A stretch of DNA of 64,000 nt from Larus michahellis (taxonomy: Eukaryota > Chordata > Aves > Charadriiformes > Laridae). Below, one piece after another: positions 1-14,500 of this stretch (its first letter is position 1; the number at the start of each line of letters is the position of its first letter). A program made the translations under genes and the position numbers. Below the pieces are notes generated by a model. It worked only from the letters and a program-made list of their open reading frames with translations. It did not search any database and had not been told where the DNA came from. The stretch spans positions 103,074,301-103,138,300 of the forward strand of contig NC_133896.1 of the NCBI RefSeq assembly GCF_964199755.1. The letters are read 5' to 3'.

Positions 1-3000
1 CTTGGCATCGAGCTCTCAGATGCCTGGGGGCTTTCCCTGTGCTCAGAGCATCACTGCTGGCATGGAGGGAGGCCCTGAGCCCAGCTTCCTGAAGTCAAAC
101 AACACAGAAAAAACCCAACAAGAAATGCCATAGGAGGGACCTGGGACCTGAAAGCAGTGGTATGGTACCCTGCTGTATCAATCAGCCCCCTTGTGTACCT
201 CCTAAATCTTTTGTTCAATGTCAAGAAACCAAAGGTAAATAAGCAAGTAGCATAGTCCAGCTAAACTTGTGAGTGTAGCAGCTGAAGCTGCCTCAAAGGG
301 GACCATAAATCCAATAGCCAGCTACATTTAAAAGAGAACAAATAGTAAGGTCCCTTTGAAATAGCACTGTGTGCCAATACCAATGACTCTATATTTGTCA
401 GGAATGGCTTTTGAACACCATAAATCTTGATTGCTAGAAGGAGAGGAGGATTGGTCAGAAGATGTCAAGAGATACCAGGCTACAATAATTCATAAAAGCA
501 CCTGCTTCGTATTCACAGGTGGAACATTTCCAGAGATAAATACCAGGATAATGGAGTCCTTATCTAGGCTTTCTTGTTGAAGAGGAAATCTTAAAGAACT
601 GATTTCATTTTTTTTTTTGTCCCCAAGAAGCAATAGAAGAGAGATCCTGCCTCTAGTGCTGCAAACAGTCTGCTGTGAAGGTGCGCGTTTGTGTTCAATG
701 CTTCAGTCGATGCTTTTGAAAAGTGAGTTTAGTTGCTATGGAGAGGGAAGTCTCCTCTCCCCTCGCCACCACCTCTCCTCCCCACAAGGAATGTGGATAA
801 GCAGTGAACAACATGACTTATTTCACCCTACCCTTGCAGCAGGTTTCAGTACTGTTTCTAGGTACCAAGGGTATTAATTCCCATTTTTGTCATTTACCGA
901 CAAGCATAATATGTTGGAAGGAGTGGCTGCAGATCCCAAGGTGAGGACACAGGGCAGGAAACTGCCAAGTCTAAAGTCTGGACATCTCCAAAAGAGCTCC
1001 AGTTGAAGCCATGGAACAAAATGCAATAAATTGGTTGCGTTTTCCACCGTATAGTAAAACGTGCTTCAATCTTCACATGGTAAATCCAGATTCTGGTGCA
1101 GTAAAATGCCACATTTTTGAAAACAGGGCTTGAAACGTACTCAGTCCATACCAGCAGTAAATTAAAGTAATCACCTTTCAGTGACTTAGATTTGGCCAGT
1201 GTCAAATAAGTTTTTCGGAGACAGACGCATCCCTTATAGAAAGGGACATGTTATTGAATTCTCATTGTACAGGAAACACTATTGATCCTTGCAAGCACTC
1301 CCAGAGAGGTGTCACGAACTAGAGCAGCCCCTCGAGACTGTATTTACCCTGACCAATTTCAAAAATGGTTCATTCAGGGTTAGGATAAAGGCATATTATT
1401 GCTTTTCTGCTGCTTTCTTGTAGGGTAAGTGAAAGACTTTCTACTTCAAAGCTGTCAGTCTAATGACTCTCACCAGAATTAATACAGCTTTTATGGAAAA
1501 TATGATTTTGTTTAATTGCACTATAAGGAAAAGGGGAAAATAAAGGGGGAAACATGATTGTAAAATGATACCGTCACAGATATAAATGTAACATGTAATA
1601 TGTAACATTTCTAAAGAAGAAAGGAAATAAAAGCAAAAAGTGCTTGCAATTTTTCTTGACAGTAGGATTAAGACACCTGATTAAATATGTGAAAGAGACA
1701 TTTACAAATTTTTTGAGTGAGGCTTCAGCATTTTCTTCAAACAAATATTATAAAAAAAAGAATCCTTCCAGGAGACGTCTCAGAAAATTACATTTTGATT
1801 GTTTTTCCCCTAATTAGGGGAAAATTGAAGTTCAGGAAAGTGGTTGGAGCTGCAGCGTTCCTGCTGCGGGAGAATGCAGGGTATCTGAGGCACGTTCGGG
1901 TCAGCTGTTGAATTTACTCTTATTCAGATTTTTTACATATAGATGAGTGTTACTTCAAGTCTTAAAATTCTGACTTTTTGCCACAGCCTGATTTTTTTAA
2001 CCAATTGGCCTTTGTAAGGAGATATAAGTCTACTTGAAGACTTTGAAGCAGAAGGTGACAGTAATAAACAGGTTTTATATAGCTTTACAAGTTTCATACA
2101 TATAAAACATACATGGAATAAGAAAATGAAGGCAACACCTTTCTTTTTCCAGCACTATTGCAAATAAAATGATTGTTTATCAATAAATACATAATGCACT
2201 TTACAACCGCATTATAAACAGTGGGAGCTGAATGAATTTCAATTATGCAGACCAACGATATTGCGCCATCCATTATATAAATCAAACCTAGGCATAGGCC
2301 TGTGAGCTTTTGCTGCTTCACTGATTTTTATTGCCATACAAAATGATAACTGGAAACCATATAGAACAAGGCAAATTAAGAATCTATTGGGGAGAAAATG
2401 CAATTGGAAATGAACATCCTCCTGGAAACTACATTCACGAGCCAAATGCCTTGTGAGATTTTATCTTCCATGCACAATGTGATGATATTCCTGTGCATAT
2501 ATGGTTAAATTAATTTTCCCTTATCAGCATAAAAATGTAGCTGGCCAAAATAGATTAGAGCTGCATAATATGTTGGATCACATTTTATTTAGGTGGAGAA
2601 GAGGAAAATATTTAATTTCAGTCTGGAATGGTATTGAGCAGAATAAATGATTGAGTTCAAACAAAGAGATCGTGCTTCCCGGGGTTTTTTTCCTTTGTTG
2701 CATGAATGAAATGATCTGTAAATTCATGACAAAATGATGATTTTCTCAGTTGCAGACCAGTGAAAAGAAAATAAAATGATTTCTCTGTGGTCAAGCAGAA
2801 ACTTCTGATCCCGCTGGGGTCTAGTCTCACTCTTTGAAAGATTATTCAGTTTCTTGGGGTTCAGTCAGTCCGGCTTGGTGCAGTTTGACACAAAGGTGGG
2901 ATGAGGCAGTCTGTGTCCTGCAGGATCATCCTGTAAATGAACTCGTCTTCTAAACAACTGCAAAATGCCCATGTCTGTTAATAAAACCCACCTTGGTCCA

Positions 3001-6000
3001 CAGAGGATGAGCTGTTGACTTCAAACCAGCCCAGTCAAGGTTATACTATTAACCTGCCATTTGCTAGTAAAATTATATTTCCCTTTTTTAGCAGTAGTTT
3101 CGGTTCACCTGTAACTACTCTGAGCAAGTGGGGTCAGGGCCACCGGCCCAGGGGTGCCAGGCTCGTGCCTCTGCTAAACACACGCAGCAGCCTCTGGGGC
3201 CCCGAGGACGCTGTCCCCTGTACACAGCCCCACTGAAACTCATGAAATGGAAGACCATTTATTTGTGACTTAGAAAAAAACAGTAGGAGAAGGGTGGTAT
3301 TATTGTTTGTTTCTTCATTCTCTAATTCTGTTGTGTGACTTCTCCTTGTCATCTCAGTGTTTCTTGAGGCTGGTCAGTTTTTACTTTTTTTTTTTTATTT
3401 ATTTCTTCAGCCACAATGCTATGGAGAATTATTCAGCCTTCAGTTATTTGTTATGAAAATTTTTGAAGAAGACATCTAGCGTGTGCCTTAGCTTCATCTT
3501 TCAATGACAAAAACCCCTTCAAACAAGACAGGCAAATATTTGCAGTAGAAGGCGATTTATTTTGATGGCTACTTCTAGTTTCAGCCATGTAGATATTTTT
3601 TAATCCAAAATTCAAAAATTATTGAATTGAACTGGTAATGATTTAACCTTAAGACAGGATTTATTTGGTTGGGTTTTTTATTTAATTCCTTATTTTTGAT
3701 GTTAGGTATTTCACTATACTTCCTCAGCTCACCATATCTAATTCATACCTGTTTCTACTCGATCTTTAAGTTGATAATATTTTGCATGCTGTGCTAAATG
3801 TTTTGGCCAATGTGCCCTTCTAATGGCCAGGACTAACTTCTCTCTGTACCCTGTGTGATGGAAACCTCCCAATGGCAGGCTGCATTGCACAAACCCCTCA
3901 GAGGCTGATGGCACAGCTCTCACATGCCTGAGCTTCCCACGGACCTGAATGGAAATCTCAGCTGTTTGGGAGCTTGGGCCCTGATCTCTGTTCACAGCAC
4001 CTCATAAGGATGGAAACTAACTTATTGAAACTGCTTTTAATAAGACAGGTTTATCCTGAAAATGCCTTGAATAACTCCTACAATACTGTTCATTAGGCAG
4101 TAGTTCATGGAGTACTGTGAGTGAACGGAGCCTCCTGAAGAAATACACATCCTGTTACATATATAATGGAAATCGATGCATTTTCTCTAAACGTTGCAAT
4201 GCTATCTCCATGCAAGGCCACCAAAACAGTGGTAAGGTGTCTTCACTGTCATGAAAGGGATGACTTTGTCGATATTCAGGGAAATGGATGTTAAATGGCT
4301 AAATGAAGGGAAATGATTCCTTCAGAATATGTGATTTTGTTGAAACCATAGAGGGAGTAGATACCACTTCTCTAGAAATTGTTGAACTAGAATGTGTTTA
4401 TTAAACAACCGAAGAATTTAGCTTAATAAAATATATAAGCTAAGAACAACAAAACTGAGGTTTGTCCACTGTAATTTTGTTGTTAGAAGTTTTGTGTGTC
4501 ATAATTAAAACTGTTCATAGCTTCTTGTACTCCATACCAGAAGTCTTGCGTGCCCAACAGTGTGCCTAGCTCTTGGGTTTTTCTACGGTTGTATCAACTG
4601 GTTTTGTGAAAGACATTCCCTTTCCTTGCAGATCTCACTTATATCTATAGACCACCAAGTTTCTAAGAAACTCTTGCACCTTATTAATTGAGGCATATCC
4701 TATTTGGGCAGCCAGATGAAATGAGAGACATTGAAATAAAGAGTAAATAATGATAATTCACTAGGTATCTATCACCTGATTTTACCAGTAATAGCAATGT
4801 CTTTGGGTAAATGTAGTAAACTAAATCTGGTTGAAATAATTGCCAAAATAAATTATTCAGTTTGAGTTCTTTGTGATACAGATCAGATATTTTAAACAGT
4901 CAACACTTACATTAGCAGAATTTTGAATGTCAGTTTCAATGCATAATCCCTATATTTTAGAGAGGAAAAATAAGGAAGAAGACTCTTCGAGGCATCAAAA
5001 GTCAAGTATAGAAAAGTAGAGTTCAATTTAAAAATTAATTAATGGAAAAAATTGGAAAAAATCCCCACTCTTCCCCCTCCACCCCCTGGCCTACCTCCAA
5101 GTGGAGAGTGGAAGTGGCAGCTATTGTGGTAAAACATTCCTTGGGCCGTCTATGTTGGAGGAAATGAAAAACTATTAAATGGATAATAGAATAAAAGTGC
5201 AATGAGATGTTCAGAGAATCCATCAATAATAGGATGGCAAGCAATTGCTAAAGACAGCTCTTTCTCAATGTAGCTTTATTGCCAGAGGATGGAAAATTGA
5301 GAGAGAATTTGCAAACAATTGAATTTATGGTAATGGCATATAAGTGTATTGTACTACCAAAGCAAAGCACAGAGCAAATATAAAAGACAAAATACACCAA
5401 TGTCCCATGGAAGCCCTTGTGTTTCGCCTATTATCTCTTGGTACTGGAAACTGTAATATTCTGATATTAAAATCAAATACATTGCAAAATGCATTAGTAG
5501 GCAGTGACTAGGTGATAATTCTGCTGTGTGTCTGCTTTAAGGTGAATCGTTGGACTAAAAGCGATTGAAGACATGAGCAATGAGGAGCTTGCTCCCATGT
5601 ACTCGAGGCAGATTTGTTCCTTAGTTTTGGTGATACCTGGGCAATCTGATGCTCTTACCTTGGCAATTTATCGGTAAATTACCTTGGAATAATTTGATTC
5701 AATCTGAATTTTAAACCTGTTTGAAATGCACTGTCAGTAGCTCTGTTGAACCAGCAGAGGTGACTGCTAAATGACAGGCAGGAAAAAAATGATCAACTGA
5801 TGGGCTCAGAGGTGGGGCCTCCCAATAAGCAGACAAACCGGAAAGGGGGAAAAACAACTTCTGCCACAGGTCACAGGTATCTCTTCTGGACAAAGCCCCA
5901 GACAAAGACTGATAATGCTAAAACCCTGTGGTTGAAAAACCACAGGCACCGGGAAACTGTAAGCTTTGAGACAGCCTGCGCTCGGCGGGCAGGGCAGCAT

Positions 6001-6294
6001 TGAGGGAGCGGCAGGGAAGGCTTTCCTGTAAGGCGTGCTTTGATTTTTCTGTGCAAAGAAACTGCTGGCATGTTTTCAAAGCGGTTATTTATGTGTGGGT
6101 TTTGTTTTGTTGTTGTTTTGGTTTTTTTTGTTTTACTCCATGTCCCCACCTCGCGGTGCCAGCAGCCTGCTTCAGCAGCCGTGCTTCTCCTGGCGACCAT
6201 GGGGGCTCCAGGTGTCCCTGCTCCTGCCCCGGTAAAACCGATGCGGTAGCGCTGGCTGGGCCAGGGAAACGCCTCAGCTTTAAAGGCAGTCTCG
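1..6294. other. Intergenic DNA, no supported gene
   Basis: Open frames here are all short, with no recognisable domain, splice-linked partner or codon pattern of a real gene. The sequence is AT-rich, mostly unique, with short T and A runs. The stretch at about 2,090-2,700 is dense in homeodomain-type TAAT/ATTA motifs and low in simple repeats, a composition often seen in conserved vertebrate noncoding elements, but conservation cannot be judged from one sequence. In mammals this would be the NECTIN3-CD96 interval. Confidence 0.6.
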
Positions 6295-6547
6295 GAACTT
6301 GTGCCAGGGGAGGTGTAGGATGGATATTAGGAAAAATTTCTTCACAGAAAGCGTTATCAGAACATTATTAGAACATTAGAACAGGCTGCCCAGGGAAGCA
6401 GTTGAATCACCATGCCTGGAAGTATATAAAAGACGGGTAGACGTGGTGCTGAGGGACACGGTTTAGTGGTGGTTTTGGCAGTGTTTTATTAATGGTTGGA
6501 CTCAATGATTTTAAAGGTCCCTTCCAACAGGGACGATTCTATGATTT
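6295..6547 (+). mobile_element. CR1 LINE fragment, 3' end
   Basis: This is the 3' terminal part of an avian CR1 LINE in + orientation. Diagnostic blocks are 'ggatattaggaaaaatttct', 'ggctgcccagggaagcagtt', the 'ggtcccttccaac' motif and the terminal 'gattctatgatt'. It is severely 5'-truncated, as most CR1 copies are, and retains only the end of the reverse-transcriptase ORF plus the 3' UTR. A local repeat of 'agaacatta' near 6,358-6,378 is an insertion relative to the usual CR1 sequence. The 5' boundary is approximate. Confidence 0.9.
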
Positions 6548-9500
6548 TTTTATTGTTTTGGTTTTTAATCTGTAGTCCCTGCTACTGCCAAGCGGAGGCA
6601 GCAAGAGGGTGCTGATGGGTTTTAGTAGGAGGGGAGCGGGCGTTCAGCCCCTTTTCCCCCTCTTTGACACACCTCACTGACTATAGAAGCAGCAAGGCAG
6701 GAGGTGAGGAGCAGCACTCTGCCTCTGCCTCTCCTTTTCCAGCCAGGCTCGTGGCTCACGGCGGCACCGGGCTGCGGCATGGCCAGCCTGCGTCCTCCCT
6801 CGCTCCTGCTGCCTTTGGCCTTCAGGTGGATGGTCTTTCCCCGGTGACCTGAGAGCAGGCAGGATGTGTTTGGGTGTCTGTGCGAACAGGGCAGCGGACA
6901 CTGAGGGGGTTACCCGACTGCATCGAGAGTCTGGAGATAATTCCCTGCAGAGCACTGAGGGGGCGGAGGGTTTGCTAGATTCGTCTTATGTAGAGTTCAG
7001 GTTGAGAATAGTTCTTGGAAACAGAAAAAATGGGAATAAAATAACCCAGGTCAGTACATGTCATTCAGGAGCATCTGCTCTCCCTGAGACGGGCACAGAC
7101 AGAGCTAAGCCTAAATTCAGTTAAGCTGATTTGTCTGTATGTCCTCTGCAAAGACTGAAACTGCAAACAAGCTTCTCATACTAAAAAGTCCTAGCTTGGA
7201 GGAACAGAAGAGCAAAACCATCTTTGTAAAGAACCAATAATAATAATTAAAAATCCAGTTTCTGTTAATTACTTCCCAGGCTTCAATAGCAAACACCGAG
7301 GATGGAAGAGGGAAATTTTTGAAAACGGTAAGAGATTGCTATAACGTAACCAGTAGTGAGGCACTCGCTGGCTTTCAAAGCAGCATGGGACAAGGAGAGC
7401 CCAAAGAAATTAACTGGAGAAATGAAAGTAAGTTGGGGCAGCCCATCTCAGCCTGGCCCTGTGGAGAACAGAGCTTGGAGAGTGCCGCTAGTGTGAACAA
7501 AAATGGGAGAGCAGCCAGCTGATAGCCCTGCTGAGGTGGTGGGACAAGCTACTGCCAGGCAAAACATCTCTAAGCCAAGCCTCTGTTTTAAAGAGGAAGC
7601 CTTGAATGCTAATGGCTTGGGCCGTGGCACAGCCTTGTGTCTCTGTCCCTGAAAACATTCACTAAAAATCTAATAAGCATGTATTACAGTGTTGCTGTTA
7701 TTAATGACTCTACCTTTCCTGAAGTGAAATATTTCTGATTTATGGGAGTTTTTTTGTGTTACACTGTTGCACCTGAAGCATAACAATTACTGTATCTCTA
7801 GAAAGCCCATAAATGACAGAGGCACAGCAATGCGAGTTCTGTTGAAAGATTTAAGCCTATCATTCCAAGGAGCGTAGTTGTCTTGGCAGCAAACAAGGAT
7901 TTAAATACCTGTGAGATATTCGCCTTTAATTGTGGAGGAACAGCATCACCCGCTGCAAAAAAAAAAGTTTAACCCTCCGAAATGCTTGTCTTACTCATTA
8001 GCATCTCGTTGAGGCATTGATTACAAAGATGAGGGCTGGAGAGGTATCTCTAGCATTGCTGCCTTGTGTAGAGGGGGCAAGCAGAGCCATGAGCTGGCCT
8101 CAGAAGGCCTCTGGGACCTCCAAATAGTTTGTTTCTTTGAGTAACTAAAGGTCTGCAGTGTGGTTGCATGAAGTTACAGGCAACGGCTACCTGCACCTTA
8201 GCTGAGAGGTGGAAAAGTTCAAGGCTAGTTGCAAACCTGATAAAGCTGGGAAACAACTGTGGGGATGTTGAGGGCTGGAGGCCAGCCATGTCCCTGCGTG
8301 AGGCACAATGGCTGGGGTCATGTTTTTTCCCCCGTCTTTGTCTTGGGCATCCAGGAGTTTGATGCGTCTGGTAGTGGTGCCACAGGAGCAGCCCTGTAAG
8401 TATAACAGTGCATAGGGAGCAGGGGGGGAAGTATTTAATTCTAGCCTGAGCAGCTCAAGAGCTGTGCTACATTTTTCTGTACCACTAGAGCTCTTGTGAT
8501 AAAAGGTATATATAGCTGGCAAAATTTAAAAAAAAAAAATTAAAATTCCATTTTCTCTGATTACTTTTTATATTAGGAAAAAATCAGGTGACCTATCTAA
8601 ATTTTTTGGAAAGCCACAATAGAAATTAACATAGATAAAATCTTGATGACTGTGCTGCTTGTCTAATTATGAATGCTTTAAACCTTGTTTGTCAGAAAGC
8701 TGTGCTGGACTTTACAAGCACTGATTTGCAGCCATGGCTGCTGCTTTCTCCCCAGGAGCCGCCTCTCCCACCAATCACTACCAGCACAGTGGTGCTTTGA
8801 CGAGGTCTGCCGAGGATGGCTGCTTGAAATCACCAGCTAGTCATAACGAGCGCTCAGCAGGCTGTCCTTGCCCCTTCTGCCTCCTCCTATTCCCCAGCCA
8901 GGAATCTTAATTTACTCAGCTGTCTTTAAGCACAGGTCTGATTCAATATTGTATTTTTCATCCCCGACTTTCTTGATTCAAGTAGCACGGCTGAAAAATA
9001 GCAAATGCAACACTGCACCTGGTGGGGTCCAGTCCTGTAGAAATGCCTGTCTAAAGGCTGGAGTTGGGCTCTCCTTTTATTTAAATTAAATAAGTTCTTT
9101 ACAGAGGGAACTGTGTGTTTCCTTGTCAATCACTGCCTTCTGCCAAGTGCTCAGCTTTCATTCCGAGTCTGTTCACCATCAGCCCTGTCTTCAATTTATT
9201 CCAAATAAATTGAGATGCTGTAATTGGACTTACCCATGTCTGCACAGCCTTGTCTTAAAGTACCCCAAGTATTTTATCCGGGCTTCGATTATTCCTCTGA
9301 CGGACTACGGGCATCCTGCTTGTTTGTTTATTAGGCAGCTTCTTGTCTCAGTTGTAGTCTTAAGAAACTCCATCATTTCAGTCACACAGCTCTAGTAATT
9401 AGGCTTCCTGCTTTTCTGGTGTGGCTGGTGCTACCTTAGTCTCTATACAGAGAGCGGAAGAAAGAGGTGTAAGAAAGAAAATGTTACACTGATGGCAGTC

Positions 9501-11251
9501 CACAGTATAAGGTAAGAACCCTGGTCAAACACATCGGATGCTGAATCCTGTAAAGCTGGGGTGTTGAGCAGACCAAAAAGGTGCTAACACAAGTCCAGGG
9601 ACTAAAAAGATGAATAAGATAAGACTGATTACCTTTTCACAAAGACTACTTATTGCCTTTTTCCATCGTCAACCTGTACCAATCGCATATTCACTGGGAA
9701 GATGAATTTGACTGGGGGTTGCAGATGTACGTCTGAATCTTCATCAAATGGCAACGTGTGCCTAGCAGGCTGCTAAAGTACAAATGTTCTGATTTTTCAC
9801 CTGCAATAATACCTGAAGTTAGAAAAAGATTGAGGATTTATAAATGCTATTTATGCCCTGGAGAAGGGAGCCTGACTTGAATGCATTTGAAGGCGCTGCA
9901 AATTACAAATGGTTTAATCACGTATTCCCACTGGTGAGCACACATAACAGCAACAAATATTTATCCAGATGGATGAACGCAAGAATGGGTTTCAGCCTTA
10001 AGCTGTCACTGCTCCTAGCCAGTCACTTATTTCACTGGTGGGTCTTGCTGACACACCGTCTTCCTTGCCGAGAGCATCGGGGTGTCTCCAGCTGCTTGCC
10101 AGCCCTTCCTTCTTTTCACTGGGTCACTCCCAGTCACTCGTCAGGCTGTGCCAAGTACACCGGCCACCGGAGCCGGTCCATCTGCTAGCCTTTCACAGGG
10201 GAACAATTTGGGGCTCTTCTTCTGGAGGTCAGCAGTACTGCCAGGATCTTGCACAAAGCGATGCACTACAGGAGCCTGACAAAAGGTTAAATCAGACACT
10301 TGCCTGGCGCCGTTTTAATTACTCACTAGGACAGTGCAGGGTACTGCCTGCCCGTGCTGCTGCTCATTTAGCCACCCTTAAATGTTGTTCAGGCAGGAAG
10401 GAGTTTTAACAAATTATTGCTGAGCAAGGATCGTGGATGTTGTGCTGTGTCATAGAACAGGATGTTTTTAAACTAATTTCAGTCTTTCTGAGTCACAGTT
10501 CAGCTTCTTTCCTTTGAACTCCTGTGGGGGAATTCAATCTATGCTCAGTGTTAAGGGTGTTTTGGTTTGGTTTGTTTCCCCTTTGGCAGACCCTTGAATG
10601 CCTTCAGTTTTCGTACATTTTTCGTATAGAGTCTGATCCCGTAACTCAGATGAGGAAGCTGCCTCATAGGCATGACACAGATCAGCAGGGGAAACTAGCC
10701 TTTATGTGCAGTGTTTGAGACCCAAAAAACGTGACTTACGTACTTAGCTTCTGTCCTCTTGACAAGTAACTGGTTTCTGTAGTAAGGTGAACTCTATCCT
10801 GTGTCATTTTAAGGCTATATCCAGAAAAAGTCTGGAAGGAGGCAGATGAAAATGAGTTGTTAAAAATGCAATGGAGTATTACAGAAGGGCTTTCTGAGGA
10901 TGATGATTGCACTGGCAGCAAAACTGCATCAGGGCTAAGTTGTCAGAGCAACTTCAGCACAAGTTTTTGGTGCCTGCTTTCCAGCTGCAAAAAAATGCAT
11001 GTGCGCTAGCAACATCTTTTTCAGGCCCAGAACACGAGCACTTAAAAGTGACAGAGTTACGTAGTTATGGATTAATCCATACAGGCACAAAATATTTCCT
11101 TCGACTGATTCTTCATGCAAAGAGTAGGGATCGTGGGTGCCTGTTGAACTTTCTTGCTTGAGGGTCGTGAGAGATTTTGTGAAAGGTGATGCTAAAGGTG
11201 CCTGACCCAGCCTTGTTCCCCACTCCAAAGCAAGAGCACTAGCCTTGCTTT

Positions 11252-11337
11252 AAAAAAACAAACAAACAAACAAAAAAAAAAAAACCCCAAACCAAAACAC
11301 ACCAAAACCAAAAAAAAAAAAACCCAAACAAACCAAC
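11252..11337. repeat. A-rich low-complexity tract
   Basis: About 86 bases made almost only of A and C, beginning with AAAC repeats and passing through two A runs of roughly a dozen bases. It is simple-sequence DNA without coding potential. Confidence 0.9.
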
Positions 11338-11523
11338 ATCAGCTGTATAATTCAGAGCCCTCTCCATTACTGACACCTCTATACCGTATCTCAGGAAGGA
11401 TTGGCAGGGTGCTGGGTCTGAAATGCCTGAAAGCCAAAGGGGGCTGTGAGAAGCCCTGACACTGCTGGCCAGAGGTGGTGGCCGTCTGCATGTGGCAGCG
11501 GGACCTATGCCAAATGGGCTCTG

Positions 11524-11591
11524 GTGGCAGCAGCTTGTCCCTGGTGCCCTGGCAGGCGTGGCAGCAGCTTGTCCCTGGTGCCCTGGCAGGC
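11524..11591 (+). repeat. Perfect 34-bp tandem duplication
   Basis: Two identical 34-base units (11,524-11,557 and 11,558-11,591) begin 'gtggcagcagcttgtccctg' and are directly adjacent. They are followed by a partial third start ('agggcagcag'). Perfect identity in noncoding DNA suggests a recent duplication. Confidence 0.95.
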
Positions 11592-14500
11592 AGGGCAGCA
11601 GCCCTGCTTCTTAGCCTGTCTCCTGGTTTACTGGTTTGCACACGAAATTAATAAGATTTGTCATAAAAAATATGCACATTGACCATCTGTGTTAATAATT
11701 GACTTAACGAGGATCTAACCGCCTCTGGCCCATCCCAGAGAAGTTAATTGAAGGGATTGTGTTTATAATCTGCCTTGAGAGTCCTAAGCTTCTGTTCTGG
11801 TGCTGCCAAGCCACGGATTGATTGATTGATTTTGGTCTCTTGGAGCAAAATAACAACCTCCTGAGACAGACCTTGGCAGTTTCCAAAAGAGAAATACACG
11901 GCGTGGGGAACCATGAAAAAAATGTAGGCTTCTTCATGGTGTTTAAATGTGGGTTGCTAAATCCTGCTTCCTAGAAAATGCGAACCAGTAAATGTTGTGC
12001 TCTGTGGTATGTTTCAGGTCCTATGAAAAAGCTGTTGTTTTTAGCAGGGAACTTGTGTCTTTTTGTATAGACGATGGGTGGCGAAGTTTTTTCTGAGAAT
12101 TGGTGTGAGGGGTCTAAATAACAGAACGAAACAGGAGGTCATCCCTGCTTTTTGAGGGGTGGCAGGCAAGGTCTTACAGAGGTAATCCTCTCCTAGGTCT
12201 GGGGACCTCCTGGCCGGTGCCTCCTACTTGAGCTACTGTGTGAGGAGCAGGTCAGGGGGTGGCAAAACATGTTTCTGGTGAAAGAAGGAGAAGTCAGCCA
12301 TAGAGAAAGACTGCTGGAAATTGCCACTGCAACTGAAAAATGGAAAATTACAGGAAAACATGCTGGAGAGCCTGTCAGGAGATCTAATTCTTCATTTTGT
12401 GCCAAAACCAGATTAATTGCACCTAAGCTATTTTTTGGTTAATATTGTTTATGGTTAATAATTCTATGCATAAGATAGCTAATATACTTGCTCTGATCAA
12501 TATTCTGTCCGTTTTGATACAGCAGGTTACTTCCCTGAAAAAAATCCTAGTTATTTCCTGTGGGTAACTGGTGTATGATGCAGGTGTCGATCCCATAAAG
12601 CTGTTCATGTACTTCTGTTCAGGAAAAGTGCGCAATCCTCCCTAGGATTCAAAAAAACAAATTTATTGCACCCAGTGTATTCAAATACTGGCAGCATCCA
12701 CATCTGTGTAATAAAACATTTTTTTCTGGGTGAATGGGCCCGTCCATAGACTGCTTCTTTCCCTTTTGGTTTCATATACAGGTTGTTAAGTGTTTCTACT
12801 GTTCAAACCACTGAACTATATATGAATTTTCTTTGAACTTACATTTCTTTCATTATCTGCCCTGCCCTCTTCAGTTCCCTGGGAACCAGAGCCAATGCAA
12901 AGCAGGAAGCCTCCCAGGGAAGTCCAATATCTGAGGGTGATATGAGATTACAGCCCAAATCTAATAAGGATAGATTAGTTTTATTTCCCATTTAGCCACG
13001 AGCGTTGCTGGTAGAACAAGATATTAAATCAGACTTCTAAAATTGTACCTGTACTCTGAGCAGCTGGTCAGCTGTGCTGATCCCCAGCCCTGGTACTTTC
13101 TCTTGCCTCCTGAAAGACCACAGCCAAGACTTTCCAGAAGCACTGCAAGCCAAATGCGTCCCTGGCGTATTCAGGTAAATCACTGAAATGAGCCTGAAAT
13201 GATTTTGATCCGGCCCTCCTGCAAACAGATCTATGGCGCTTCTAAACTTGTTTTTTCATGCAACTCTGTGGTGGGCTTTTTTTTCTTCTTGACAAGCGCT
13301 GCGCTGTACGGCAGCATCTGTTAGAGAAATACGCCATGTGAGTCAGAGTAATTTTAAAGGGAGAAAGGATGACTGGTAATGGCTGCGGCTGCCTTAGTTT
13401 GCATGATGTTTGCTGCTTTGGCTGCCGTGCAGCTGAGCAGGGGGCAGGGGAGGGAAGTGTCCTCTGGAGAGTCTGATTCACAACAAGCCTACTCGGTTCA
13501 GTTCTGTAATGAGAGATTTTTCCTTATTTGCAATTAAAATGTCAAATAACGTTAGAAGTACTTGATTTGTGCTCAGTCACAGTGCAATTCTCCAGCTTAC
13601 TGACTTTAAGGAAAGTCTTGCAAGATGCTGCTTTTTTTTTTTTTTTAATCCAATTACGGTAACAGACTGAAATTAATTTACTGAATCATTGATTTTCCAA
13701 GGGGCAGAAGGTGCCTTCAACCTTTTGGGAAACAAGACCTGGGGAACACAGGCGGCTTCCCTTGTCTACATAGTGGTGGTCTTTTTGGGGTACACAGTCT
13801 GGAAGCCCCCAGGTGCTACCCGTCGACTTGAGCAGTGCTCTGGTAAGGCCCTTAAACCCACTGACCCGCTGCATAGTCATTTTGAAAATGGAGGCAATCA
13901 TGCAAAATAGAAGTTAACTGCCCTGGTAGAGGTGTCAAATGATTTCCTTGCCATTAGCAGCATTGCTAAGCTTAATCAGCTGTGGAGCAGTTAAAGCATA
14001 ACCTCATTTCAGGCAGGAGGGAGAGCAGTGTTCAGCTGAGTGGTGCTGCTGGGTTGGTAGGTCAGGAGGATGGTCCCAGGAGCGGGTCGGTCACTCATCG
14101 GTGACTGGGATGGAAATACTGGGTGACTCTTTGTTCGCAACAAAAACTCCAGGCCAGGTGACACTTAGGAATGATTTTCTTCATTCCCAAGTGATCGCCC
14201 CTCCCTATACTTTGGACAATAAACGTGTGATCAGTGAATCTCTTAAACCCCTGCTAGTTGGGATACTGTGTCCCTTCCTAATATTGTTTCAGGAGGTGAC
14301 AGATCCAGCTAGAAATTGAACGTCTGTTTTACATGGCTAGTGATCCTTCCAAACCAACCAAAATCTAGAAATCTTTCTTAATTTTAGTGGTGGTTGAAAC
14401 TTTAGGAACTCATATTGAATGCTGAAAGAAGTATTATCTGTTGAAAACTATCTTAATTCCTCATCCTCTTCTCCAGCTACTTGGCCAAGAGTGCCCTGGA

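Noticed and set aside
5745-5762. CTCF-like 'ccagcagaggtgac'
   Set aside because: It fails two of the most informative positions at the end of the core consensus.
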